Shown: positions 54,445 to 64,000 of the stretch, one piece after another
Numbering within the stretch: position 1 is the stretch's first letter
Layout of the letters: each line of letters begins with the position of its first letter
Assembly (NCBI GenBank): GCA_963741625.1
Contig: CAVUIT010000011.1
Coordinates: 310,001 to 374,000 of the forward strand
DNA length: 64,000 bases
Reading direction: 5' to 3'
Origin: CAWBBA01 sp963741625
GTDB taxonomy: Bacteria; Desulfobacterota; Desulfomonilia; Desulfomonilales; Desulfomonilaceae
Notes under the pieces: generated by a model
Database searches by the model: none
What the model saw: only the letters and a program-made list of their open reading frames with translations
Told to the model about the DNA's origin: nothing
Program-made: the position numbers and the translations under genes

Positions 54445-56031
54445 GTAACCGTTCGCCGGGAGAATTGAGTCATCCCCCCAGTTTGGTCTTTGTTCCGCCG
54501 TTTTGACCTCCGACGCTGATTTGTAGTCGCGCCATATCGCGAGGTTTTTCAAATTTCTCTTGCCAGAGTGGTCTGTCCTGATAGTGGCTTTTCTTATGAC
54601 ACGGGAAGAAGCCAGAGCCATCGCATACGGCGATAGGGAGATAATAGTCGAGCTCCTGTTGCAACTGAGCGCAAGAATCGAAGAGCTGGAGCGCAAGGTG
54701 GCTCTGCTGACCAAAGATTCTTCCAATTCCTCCAAACCACCTTCTTCGGACGGTCCATCAAGCAGACCGGCAATACGACGCCGCAAGAAATCCAGGCATC
54801 GCAAGCCTGGAGGTCAACCGGGTCACAAGGGGACGAACAGGGATCTGGTTCCCATTGAGAAGGTTGATCTGGTCCAGGAGGTTCTTCCCGAGTCGTGTGA
54901 GATTTGTCACAAACCTTTTCACCCTGGCGTGGATGGCAGCCGTGTGCTGGGCAATTACCTTCGTTGCCAGGTGATAGAGATTCCCGAGGTCAAACCGGAC
55001 ATCACCGAATACAAGCTGCGTTGTTTGGAATGTGCCTGCGGTGCCGTCACATGGGCGGATGTTCCTCCTCAAGCTCGATCCGGCTTCGGTCCCAGGCTTG
55101 CTGCTCTTTTGGCCTACCTTACCGCTATGCATCGGATGACCCGAAGGGGCTGTCAAGAGTTTGCTCGGACCATTCTTGGGGTTGACATCTCCCTCGGCTC
55201 CGTGTGCAAACTTCATGAGGAAGTCTCTCAGGCCCTTGAACCATGCTGTGAAGAAATCAAACAGGCTCTGCCCAAACAAGAAATCCTCAATGTGGACGAG
55301 ACGGGCTGGAAAAGTATGGGCAAGGGGATCTGGCTTTGGGTTTTCGTGGCCCCTGCCATGACATTCTTCACGCTGGCAGCCTCCAGGGGAGCAAAAGTGC
55401 TCAAAGGAGTCCTCGGCGAAGTCTTCAACGGGATCATCTGTTCGGATATGTTCTCGGCCTACAACGCATACCACAAGGGGAAAAGACAGATCTGTTGGGC
55501 CCATATCATAAGGAGCCTCAAGGGTCTCAAACATGCCTGCCGGAGTCCTGATGGCGTGCGGTTCGCACGATGGATGCTCGCTGAAATCGGTCGCTTGTTT
55601 GCCCTCTGGCATGCCTTCAAAGACGGGCATGTAGACAGGCGGACGCTTGTCACAAAATCGGTCCCCATAAGGGCACGAATCAGCAATTGTCTTCAAACCT
55701 ACGAGCTGTCCTCGGATCACGATGTGGCACGTACTGCACGAGGGCTCCTCAAGCATTGGAACCACCTGTTCACCTTCGTGGATCATCAGGGAGTGGAACC
55801 TACCAACAACTCCGCCGAGCGTGGAATACGCCCAGCAGTCCAGTGGCGAAAAATCTGCTTCGGGAACCAGTCCCAAAGCGGTGAGGCGCTGACCGCTCGA
55901 CTCCTCACCGTCACTCGGACCTGTATCATGCAAAAAAGAAACCCTTTCGACTTTCTCGTTCAGTCAATCACAGCACATCGGGAAGGGCTCTGTCACCCTT
56001 CACTCGTCAGCCTCTCCCGGTGAACCATTAC
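54445..56031 (+). mobile_element. IS66-family insertion sequence, copy 2
   Basis: 1587 bp in the same orientation as copy 1 and separated from it by 323 bp. Flanked by a perfect 8-bp duplication CGAAAATA at 54437-54444 and 56032-56039, the hallmark of IS66 transposition, so a recent insertion. It differs from copy 1 by only scattered single bases. Confidence 0.95.
54596..56023 (+). CDS. IS66-family transposase (copy 2)
   Basis: 475 residues from ATG 54596, with a handful of differences from copy 1: Ile to Val in KVDLVQEVLP, Asp to Glu in LPKQEILNVDETGW, Asn to Ser in HIIRSLKGL and Leu to Val in LFTFVDHQG. All catalytic acids and zinc ligands are kept. Confidence 0.95.
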   Translation: MTREEARAIAYGDREIIVELLLQLSARIEELERKVALLTKDSSNSSKPPSSDGPSSRPAIRRRKKSRHRKPGGQPGHKGTNRDLVPIEKVDLVQEVLPESCEICHKPFHPGVDGSRVLGNYLRCQVIEIPEVKPDITEYKLRCLECACGAVTWADVPPQARSGFGPRLAALLAYLTAMHRMTRRGCQEFARTILGVDISLGSVCKLHEEVSQALEPCCEEIKQALPKQEILNVDETGWKSMGKGIWLWVFVAPAMTFFTLAASRGAKVLKGVLGEVFNGIICSDMFSAYNAYHKGKRQICWAHIIRSLKGLKHACRSPDGVRFARWMLAEIGRLFALWHAFKDGHVDRRTLVTKSVPIRARISNCLQTYELSSDHDVARTARGLLKHWNHLFTFVDHQGVEPTNNSAERGIRPAVQWRKICFGNQSQSGEALTARLLTVTRTCIMQKRNPFDFLVQSITAHREGLCHPSLVSLSR

Positions 56032-56039
56032 CGAAAATA

Positions 56040-56513
56040 TTGGCGAAGCGGTATAAGAAGATCCGCTCCCTTAGAAATGGGTAATATTAGCTCTCCACAA
56101 TTCCTTACAGGTCTTTATAGCAACAGCCATTTGCGGCACTAATTTTACCGCTGCTATCGAAGGTCAATGAAGCAACTGGAACGCATCGTCTGGGTTACTT
56201 TTTTCATCCTGATCTGTCTAATAAAATAGGAAGTTAATGAGTGGTTTTTCGATAAGGAAGGCAAGAATCGCGGGATCGCGAAAAGAGGTGTTGGTCTTAT
56301 TTGGACACCGCCACTCGTTGACCGTCTCTTGGTTATCAGCTGCCATGGACATTGTCTGCCTGGTTTACCCCGAATGAGTGGGAATTGATGGCAGGAGGGT
56401 TTTGTGGCGTAGGCTGCTATAGTCGGGGCTACGTGGCCGAGCATGAAACAGGGCGGGGAAAAGTTGGTGTGCATAGCTGCCTTGTGTTAACGCTGGTACA
56501 AAGGGGGCGAGCC
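56040..56513. other. Intergenic between IS66 copy 2 and acuB
   Basis: About 470 bp without a supportable gene. The acuB promoter should lie here; no clear consensus is seen. Confidence 0.4.
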
Positions 56514-57175
56514 ATGATTGTCAGGGTACTGGATGAAGAGGGAAGTCGTAACCGTTGACGCAAACGATCCAATCAAGAAAGCGTTGCATCGCTTTCGGAT
56601 CCACAAGGCTCGTTTTTTGCCGGTGTTAGAGAATGGTAAACTCGTTGGAGTGCTCTCGGAGCGGGATATGAAGAAGGCTCTGGGCCTGGATTCCCCATTC
56701 AAGCATCTTGAGGAATGGATGGTGGGTGACTCTTCCTTGACGGTGAGCGATGTTATGAATGCTAACCCCATTTCCGTGGGCCCTGATCATACAATGGAAG
56801 AGGTGGTGAAGGGGAATTTTGGACAACAAGATCCCTGGTGCACCAGTAATAGACCCTGATGGAGCGGTAATTGGGATCATCACAAGGGCGGATCTGTATC
56901 GAGCCCTCATCGCCATGTGCGGTTTCACGGAAAAAGGAGTGCAATTTGCTTTCGAATTGGAAGACAGGCCGGGGTCATTGAAGGAAGTGACCGACATTAT
57001 CAGAGGACACGGTGGTCGCATAGCCAGTATATTAACTTCGTTCGACACAGCTCCGGAAGGATACAGGCATGCGTATGTCCGGGTGTTCGGAATCGAGGCT
57101 GATGAGGCGGCTGAGTTGAGCAAAGCTTTGTCGCTCAAAGCCAAGATCATAGCCGGGCAGGAGACGCAGGCATGA
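56514..57175 (+). CDS. acuB: AcuB-like CBS-ACT protein (two frameshifts)
   Basis: About 220 residues over three frames. The ATG at 56514 gives MIVR; a shift near 56524 leads to WMKREVVTVDANDPIKKALH, the first CBS motif, then a second CBS motif with VSDVMNANPISVGPDHTMEE; another shift near 56815 leads to LDNKIPGAPVIDPDGAVIGI, followed by the ACT domain (VQFAFELEDRPGSLKEVTDI). The layout is that of AcuB, a gene of the Bacillus acetoin/acetate locus acuABC next to acsA. The CBS pair would sense adenylates. Downstream lies acs. Confidence 0.75.
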
Positions 57176-57274
57176 TCGCATGTTGTTTCATCGGATTGCT
57201 TTTGGTGGGCTAACCCGTAACCCTAATGAAACGTGAAGCGCGTACGTGAGGCAGGGCACTGAGGAGAGTCCGTG

Positions 57275-59237
57275 ATGACAAAGGCGATTGAATCGTACGG
57301 AGCACATTTGGCGCATTACCGGCATTTGCGTACATAAGCAGCAAGGAACAGTACGAAGACCTCTACAAGAGATCCTTGGAAGACGCGGACAATTTTTGGG
57401 CTGAGCAGGCTATAAAATACCTCTCGTGGTACAAGCAGTGGGATTCAGTACCTCGGGTACGATTTCCACAAGGCCGTGATCCAGTGGTTCGGCGGGGGTG
57501 TGCTCAACGCGAGCTACAACTGCCTCGACAGACATCTGCCCAGACTGAAAAATCGGGTGGCCTATTATTGGGAGGGCGATAATCCAGATGAATCAAGAGT
57601 GGTGACCTATCTCAATCTTTACCGACAAGTCAATAAGTTCGCTGCGGTCCTCAAATCAAGAGAGGTCAAGAAAGGTGACAGGGTCATCATTCATATGCCC
57701 ATGGTCGTCGAGCTTGTGGTGGCCATGCTGGCTTGCGCAAGAATTGGAGCAGTCCACAGTGTAGTTTTCGGGGGGTTCAGCGCCGAATCTCTAGCCAACC
57801 GCATTAAGGATTGTGGAGCTAAGGTGGTGGTCACCGTTGACGGGGGGTACAGGGGGGGCAAAGAACTTGCTCTCAAGAAAAATGTGGACGAAGCACTGCA
57901 ACAGCTTGCTCAGGTCGAGACTGTGATTGTCGTCTCTCGTTGCAAAGCCGACATCCGTCTTGATGGGAAAAGGGAGATCTGGTGGCATGAGGCCATGGCG
58001 GATCCCTCTCTGCCGTCCTACGTGGAGCCGGAGCACATGGACGCCGAGGACCCGCTGTTTATTCTCTACACCAGCGGCAGTACAGGGATGCCCAAGGGAG
58101 TAGTCCACACCCACGGGGGGTATCTGGTATTTGCAGCTATGACCACACAACTGGTGTTCGATCTGAGGGAAGAAGAGACCTTCTGGTGTACCGCAGACAT
58201 AGGTTGGATAACTGGTCATACTTATTCGGTATACGGCCCCCTGATCAATCGGTACACCGCGGTTCTGTTTGAGGGCGTTCCCAATTATCCGGATTTCGAC
58301 CGCTACTGGCAGATCGTCGCCAAATACCAAGTGGACAAATTTTACACTGCTCCCACGGTGATACGTGCCCTTGCCAAAGAGGGGACTAGCCATGTCACAA
58401 AGCATGACCTCTCCTCTCTCAAGCTCCTGGGCACCGTTGGCGAGCCTATAAATCCTGAGGCATGGAGGTGGTACTTCAAAAACATTGGACGCAATTGGTG
58501 TCCCATCATCGACACGTGGTGGCAAACCGAGACGGGTGGACACATGCTTACGCCGCTGCCTGCCGTAGGCCCTCTCAAGCCCGGCTCTTGTTCGTTCCCC
58601 TTCTTCGGAGTTGATCCGGTGATCCTAGATCCCGAAACCGGCGAAGAAATCCAGTTCCCGGACCAAGAGGGTGCTCTCTTCATCAGGCGGCCCTGGCCTG
58701 GAATGGCAAGGACGATCTTCGGAGATCACGAACGATTCAGAAAGACCTACTTTGTCCAAAAGGCCGGACTCTACTTCACCGGAGATGGTGCAAAGAGGGA
58801 CCAGGAAGGCTACTACTGGATCACAGGGCGGATAGATGACGTGATAAATGTCTCGGGTCATCGAATCGGGACGGCAGAAACTTGAATCTGCCATTGTGCT
58901 CCACCAGAGTGTGGCAGAAGCTGCGGTAGTGGGCTTTCCGCATCCCATAAAAGGTCAGGGAATTTACGCCTTTGTCATACCGAACACAGGAGTCCCGAAG
59001 ACAGACCAATTGAAGAGCGAATTGATAAAACTGGTAAGAAAACAGATCGGAGCCATTGCATCTCCTGATGCCATCCAATGGGCGGACGCCTTGCCAAAGA
59101 CCCGTAGCGGAAAGATCATGCGGCGTCTGCTGCAGAAGATAGCATCTGGGGTGGTGGAAAGCCTAGGTGACGTGACCACACTCGCTGACCCATCGGTTAT
59201 AGAAAGACTTATTTCAGACCGTATAAAGGTTGTCTGA
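57275..59237 (+). CDS. acs: Acetyl-CoA synthetase, AMP-forming (three frameshifts)
   Basis: About 650 residues over four frames: start ATG 57275 (GAGGAG upstream), shifts near 57314, 57455 and 58872 (an extra A in GAAAC). It forms acetyl-CoA from acetate via acetyl-AMP, or runs backwards. Seen: YTSGSTGMPKGVVHTHGGY (phosphate loop), DTWWQTETGG, FTGDGAKRDQEGYYWITGR (hinge) and, in the last frame, PKTRSGKIMRRLLQ with the catalytic lysine that acetyltransferases modify in Acs. Between acuB and acuC, so the deacetylase next door is a fitting regulator. All motifs are intact despite the shifts. Confidence 0.88.
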
Positions 59238-59331
59238 CGCATGGGCTGGTGAGAGGAGGCTTTTCCGTTCCCCGTGATTTGATGTGGATCGCTCCTTCTT
59301 CCGAGGAAAGGGGCCGCTGGAGATCACCGAA

Positions 59332-60368
59332 ATGTCAGCCAACGTGGGCATTGTCCGCGACGACAGATACCTGTTGCACCAGCCGGGACTCGTGCACCCC
59401 GACCATCCGGACCGCCTCCGGGCGATCTACGAGATGCTGGACAGGGAGTTCGGCGACACCGTGGCAACCATCCACCCTGAGCTGGCGACACTGGAAGATT
59501 TGGAGCTCGTCCATGCCCCCAATTACATAAGTAGCGTCCTGAGGACAGCGGAGAGGAGGTTCACTTATCTGGCCGCTGATACCCCGGTAAACTCGCAATC
59601 CTATTTGTCCGGGTACTTGGCCGTGGGAGGATGTATCAAAGGGCTACAGACCATACTCTCGGGTCGGTGCGATGCCTGCTTTGCTCTTGTGCGTCCTCCG
59701 GGCCATCATGCGCTGCCCAACCGAGCAAGCGGCTTCTGCGTTTTCAACAACCTAGGCGTTGCAGCCCAGTACGCTCTGAGTCGCCACGGCGTGGAACGAA
59801 TACTTATTGTGGATTGGGATATTCACCATGGCAATGGAATTCAGCAAATATTCTATGAAAAGAAAGAGGTCCTCTATTTCTCTTCACATGTCTTGGGATG
59901 GTTTCCGGGACGGGTCATTCGAACGAAACCGGTGAAGGAGAAGGGGCGGGGTACACCATCAACGTGGAGTTACCCAGGGACATCGAAGATGGAGATATCG
60001 TGGCGCTCTACCGGAGCATCCTTGAGCCCGTGATGAGGAGATACAGGCCCGAATTGGTTATGGTGGCAGCGGGGTTTGATGGTCACCACATGGATTCCAT
60101 GGGCTGCACGGGCCTCACCCAGGCCTGCTTCGGAAAGCTTGCTCAACTTCTTGTGGGATTGGGCAAGACCGTAAACGATCCTCCCATTCTACTGGCCCTG
60201 GAGGGAGGTTATGACGTGACCGCTTTGCCAGCGTGCGTAAAGGAAGTGCTCTTTGCGCTAATCAAAGACGAAGCCATCGAGATGCCGGAGCTGCCCATGT
60301 CCCCAAAAATTCAGCAACTCTTTGAAGCAGTCCGGCGCATTCACAGCAAGTTCGGTGTTTGGGTCTGA
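59332..60368 (+). CDS. acuC: AcuC-like histone deacetylase-family protein (frameshifted)
   Basis: About 345 residues across one break near 59912. ATG 59332 follows GGAG. Zinc-dependent deacetylase marks: VRPPGHHALPNRASGFCVFN (His-His pair), ILIVDWDIHHGNGIQQIFY (zinc Asp and His), MVAAGFDGHHMDSMG (second Asp) and LALEGGYDVTAL. In Bacillus, AcuC removes acetyl groups from acetyl-CoA synthetase; placed between two acs genes, the same role is the natural inference. Starts 95 bp after acs and ends 18 bp before the second acs, so one operon. Confidence 0.88.
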
Positions 60369-60386
60369 AATACTGAGGAGGGGGCC

Positions 60387-62118
60387 ATGATCAAAGCTAA
60401 AATACCAGCGGAAAACCCGGATGCCAATCTCAAATCGTACACAGAGACTCACCAGCGTTTTACCTGGGAAGAATCACACCGGGAGTTCACCTGGCATCGA
60501 ACCGGCAAATTAAATATAGTTCATGAGGCGGTGGACCGCTGGGCAGATGATGAGACCCGGCGCAACCGCAGGGCCTTGATCTTCGAAAAAGACGGCAAGG
60601 TCCAGCATTTTACCTATGGGGATTTGAGCTCAATATCGTGCCAGTGGGCTAATCTCCTGATCGAATATGGTATTACCCTAGGTGACAGGGTGTTTGTATT
60701 TCTCCCCCCTTGTCCCGAGGTCTATTTCGCAATTCTGGCCTGTGCACGCCTGGGTGCGATATTCTGCGTTCTTTTTCCCTCTTCCAGCTTCGATGAAATC
60801 GATGCTCGTATTCGTAGCGCCAGACCGAGGGGGATAATTACCCATCCGGCATTGGCTGAAGGCCTGCCCTTGCAAGCCATGGATTGCGTTGAGCATGTGT
60901 TTCTTACGGCAGGTGGCAAGCTCGATCTCTTCACCGGCGAGGTCGTTGTACAAGATGAGTTGAAGGATCTGCCCAAGAGGCGAACCATCAGATGGGTCAG
61001 CGACGATACCCCTCTATACATGATATTCACCACGTCGGGGACGGTATGGCCCCCAAAGGCCGTTGTCCATGCCCACAGAGCGATGGTTGGGCATCTCGTG
61101 ACAGCACGGGTACGTTCTCGACGTGACAGACAGCACCATACTCTGGACTGACTCAGGGGAGCCGGGGTGGGTGACCGGCATCGTTTACGGAGCGTTTGCG
61201 CCATGGTTGTGCGGCATCACGTCCGTCGTCCAGGGAGACCCCTTGTCTGCTTCGACATGGTACAGGACACTGGAAAGGCACAGGGTTTCGGTATGGTATA
61301 CCACGCCCCGGACCATAAGAAGGCTCATGGAGGCCGGTTAGGATCTCCCACGACGGTACGACCTAACGAGCCTTCGGCACATTTCCACGGTGGGCGAAGT
61401 CCTGAGTGCGGAGCAGCTATATTGGACCAGACAGAATTTGAATCTCACTCCTCACGATACGTGGTGGATGACTGAGACAGGGATGATTTGCATCGCGAAC
61501 TTCTCTTCGACAAGGGTCAAGGCGGTGAGCATGGGGCGACCTGTTCCCGGGATCGAGGCAGCCGTCGTTAATGATGAAGGAGAGGCGCTCCCGGAGTTTA
61601 CAATGGGTGAACTTGCCCTGAAATGTCCGTGGCCGTCCCTCATGGTGGGACTGTGGGAAGACGAGTCCCGCTACAAGCAGCACTTTCGATTTCAAGGATG
61701 GTTTCTAACCGGAGATATGGTCACGAAAGACGAAGAAGGCTACTATTTCTACGACGGTCGGAACGACGACCTGATCAAGGTGGGGATGAAGGACACCGGT
61801 CCATACGAATTGGAACAAATCCTGACCGGTCACCAGGCGGTAGCCGAGTCGGCGGTAATAGCAGTGAAAGCCCCAGGTGAAAAGGCGAGTTTCAAAGTCT
61901 TTGTGAGGCTCAGAGAGCCTTTTCATGCCTCCAAGAAACTGAGCATCGAGATCGAGAACTTCATCCGTACCAATCTCACGCAGGAAGTCCCGCTGTCCGG
62001 GGTCGTCTTCATGGAGGAGCTGCCAAGAGCTCGCTCTGGAATGCCGCTGCGCAGCGTGCTGATGGCACGGGAATTGGGGGTGCCCAGTGGAGATCCAACC
62101 AAGCTGAAAGCCGAGTGA
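60387..62118 (+). pseudogene. Second AMP-forming acyl/acetyl-CoA synthetase, disrupted
   Basis: About 577 codons, AcsA-like, starting at ATG 60387 with GAGGAGGGGG upstream. Lesions: an extra G near 61109 (frame returns as YVLDVTDSTILWTDSGEPGW), and an in-frame TAG at 61339-61341 in MEAG-stop-DLPRRYDL. Moreover the phosphate loop reads TSGTVWPPKAVVHAH instead of the usual TSGTTGxPK, and the C-terminal motif reads PRARSGMPLRSVL, so methionine replaces the catalytic lysine. DTWWMTETGM and FLTGDMVTKDEEGYYFYDGR remain. A single sequence error cannot explain all of this; probably a true pseudogene or an enzyme of changed function. Confidence 0.7.
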
Positions 62119-62380
62119 CAAGTCTGAATCTCTGCGGGCAGGACGGCGTCAAACTGACTAGCTCCAAGAGCGGGACTGCTGCTGGTTTCTGGCTGTTCTC
62201 CGCTGCCAAACCACAAGGCTTGGGGCTGACGCACTCCACCATCAATAACTGGCGTAAGTCTCGCTGTCTTGGCCCGGAGATCCACCATATAGAGTATCTT
62301 GGCCTTGCGCCCCAGCTCTTCTTTCAGCATAGGGAGCTTTTCTCTGGCAATGTTATAGTAACCGGCATTGTATCCAGCGC
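62119..62380. other. Intergenic between acs pseudogene and IS630 remnant
   Basis: No gene seen. Presumably includes the right end of the IS630-type element, whose inverted ends I could not define. Confidence 0.35.
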
Positions 62381-63444
62381 CTAAGCAAAGTGTGGGACCA
62401 GGGTTTTGAGAGACCCCGGATTACCCTGGAAGCGGTTGAATCTTCGGAACAAACTGTCTTTAAGGTCCTTGAAGGTGCCGAAGAATCGGTTGTGAGAAGC
62501 CCATTTCCGGGTTTCCTTCCAGATGTATTCCGCACCGTTGAGTTTCGGCGCAATACTTGGGTAGGAAATGGACCTCAATGAGGTCTTTGATTTCCTCCAA
62601 CCACCTGCGGATAGCCTTCGTCTTGTGCCAGGGTGCGTTATCCACCACCAGGTGAATCTTTCTGCCTTTGTAGTAACAGAGCAATTGCTCTATGAACACA
62701 GTGAAAGGTGTCGGTGTTATATCTCTCCACGAATCGGAAATGCCAGCCCGGGTCTTCACCAACCCGTCCCGCTCCCATGACTTTGGCACCTTTGCGACCA
62801 GGAAAACTCTTAACTACGGTGCCTTTACCCGTTCTGGCCCATGTTCGATGCAGTGAGCCGGCTTGGCCGAATGAAGCTTCGTCCTGGTAGATGAGAACCC
62901 CGCATTTCCTCTTCAACTTTTTTTTTATTCCCTGCAGTTCATGGTCGAGCCACCTGGCCTGTTCCTCTGGATCTGCTCGGGAAAGCTCTCTTGTGGGCAA
63001 CTGAACACTGAACCGGAGCCGGCGAAGAATGCGCCGCATATGATCGGGGTGGTAGCGAACACCAAACAGCTTCTTGACCAGGTCCGCAGCAAGTGGGGCT
63101 GTCCAAACGCCCGTGTCCAAGCCTACGTTCTCTGGCCCTTGCTCTATGATGTGATCAAGCTCTGCAAATTGCGCTTGGGTCAATTTCGGCTTTCATCCAG
63201 GGTAGGCCCCTTCACCAATGCTTCGAGCCCGCCTCTTCTATACCTGAAAATCCAGTCCTGCAAGGTTCTCCGCCCGACTCCGACTATCTGGGCTGCCCGA
63301 CGTTCCGCCATGCCCTTACTTACCAGGGAGCATCCCCTGAATACCCTGCGTCATATCAAAATCCTTGCGCCCCCTTGCCACCTGATACTCTTGATTTAAC
63401 TCCTCCATCTGGGCCTTCCCCACCCTCAGACCAAGCCTCGGCAT
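62381..63444 (-). pseudogene. IS630-family transposase, disrupted
   Basis: Pieces in several minus-strand frames line up as one transposase. From 63444: MEELNQEYQVARGRKDFDM, then MAERRAAQIVGVGRRTLQDW (helix-turn-helix), then TQAQFAELDHIIEQGPENVG (winged helix), LIYQDEASFGQAG (first Asp), IHLVVDNAPWHKTKAI (second Asp), and in yet another frame APKLNGAEYIWKE (catalytic Glu). At least four frame changes, so inactive. Inserted between acs2 and the second acuB, it probably split a longer operon. Confidence 0.8.
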
Positions 63445-63498
63445 GCCAACACCTCCCCGAAGAAATCAGTGGGGAGTCTCATAGCCCCGATCTGCTCG

Positions 63499-64000
63499 TT
63501 AGTCGCGTTCTTCAGCGCGACGTTTTATGCCGCTCACTATAAATGTTTTTATGTGGACGTAGCGGTAGCCAGTGGGGGCTTTCTCATACGTGGTCAGGAT
63601 GCTGATCAGTCGGCAATGAAATTGGCCAATAATGTCAGTGACTTCTTTGATGGAGCCGTGCCGATCCTCCAGCATGAAGCCAAACAGCAATCCTCTGTCG
63701 GGGAGCCCCATGACCGTGGTCAGGGCTGTGAAAATGTCGTTCTTAGTGATTATGCCCGCCAGTTGCCCTTCGTGATCTAGAACAGGGCAACCCGAGATGT
63801 TGTGTTTTCGCAGAACCTGGAGCCGCTTCCTCCAGAGTGGTGTCTGGCAGCAACGTTATTGGATTGCGGGTCATGATGTGTTCAATTCTGACTTGGGCTA
63901 GTCGATAGACCAACTCCTTTACCTCCAAAAACTCGATGGAGGATGGCGCAGCCCTTTTCAGATCCCGATCCGTCACAATTCCAACAAGTTTTCCTTCGTC
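63499..64000 (-). CDS. Second AcuB-like CBS-ACT protein, partial and frameshifted
   Basis: Runs off the right edge, so the N-terminus is missing. Visible: VGIVTDRDLKRAAPSSIEF (end of CBS 1), VRIEHIMTRNPITLLPDTTL (CBS 2), a shift near 63810 that, once corrected, gives VLRKHNISGCPVLDHEGQLA and GIITKNDIFTAL, then the ACT domain GLLFGFMLEDRHGSIKEVTD. Same architecture as 56514-57175 but clearly diverged and on the opposite strand. Confidence 0.75.

Noticed and set aside
52535..56031. Composite transposon formed by the two IS66 copies
   Set aside because: Only 323 bp without a gene lie between them, and copy 2 has its own perfect target duplication, so it moved alone.
61339..61341. In-frame TAG in the second acs gene as a pyrrolysine codon
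   Set aside because: It falls in a surface stretch (MEAG-stop-DLPRRYDL) where relatives have ordinary residues, there is no pyrrolysine context, and the same gene has a frameshift and lost catalytic residues. A nonsense mutation or base error is simpler.
1..64000. CRISPR array or phage region
   Set aside because: No evenly spaced direct repeats and no phage structural genes are present; all repeats found are palindromic and dispersed.

Overview
The window looks like a contig from a Gram-negative anaerobe, most likely a member of the Desulfobacterota related to the syntrophic or sulfate-reducing fatty and aromatic acid degraders (a Desulfomonile-like organism would fit; this is inference, with no 16S rRNA gene present). 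Pointers are LptD (outer membrane), an acyl-CoA dehydrogenase, a cluster of AMP-forming acetyl-CoA synthetases with AcuB/AcuC-type regulators, archaeal-type phosphoglycerate mutase, corrinoid assembly and remodelling genes, a UGA-encoded selenoprotein, a sigma-54 promoter, and many dispersed hairpin repeats.

Layout. 0-12 kb: loosely packed small exported or membrane proteins, an alpha/beta hydrolase, an FGGY sugar kinase, a VOC protein, an RRM protein, TypA/BipA and a SUKH-type protein. 12-22 kb: enolase, two sugar-nucleotide epimerases (galE and a UDP-glucuronate epimerase-like gene), an AhpD-like protein, tRNA-Leu(CAG), cobS-cbiR, an ABC solute-binding protein, a PEBP-family protein and an MFS transporter. 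22-26 kb: a thioredoxin-like selenoprotein with an in-frame UGA and a hairpin fitting a bacterial SECIS, a sigma-54 promoter, an ankyrin protein and a MEMO-family protein. 26-34 kb: the minus-strand information-processing block mutS2-dnaG-rpoD and hisA-hisF. 34-52 kb: twin Pro/Cys-rich exported proteins, fabG, a XRE-cupin regulator, an acyl-CoA dehydrogenase, malQ, a UbiA-type prenyltransferase, apgM, a GSCFA protein, folC, lptD and a retropepsin-like protein. 52-56 kb: two near-identical IS66-type insertion sequences in direct orientation, the second with a perfect 8-bp target duplication. 56-64 kb: acuB-acs-acuC-acs, a decayed IS630-type transposase and a second acuB running off the end.

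The genes of the last block suggest one job: interconversion of acetate and acetyl-CoA, with the enzyme controlled by reversible lysine acetylation (AcuC-type deacetylase) and by adenylate-sensing CBS-ACT proteins (AcuB).

A caution runs through the whole annotation. Many reading frames, including those of enolase, RpoD and DnaG that the cell cannot lose, are broken by single-base shifts, several in short C/G or A runs. Most of these are probably sequence errors, and I give such genes as one feature spanning the break. Lesions are much denser in the acs/acu region, where one acetyl-CoA synthetase also carries a nonsense codon and lacks conserved active-site residues, so real decay is likely there.
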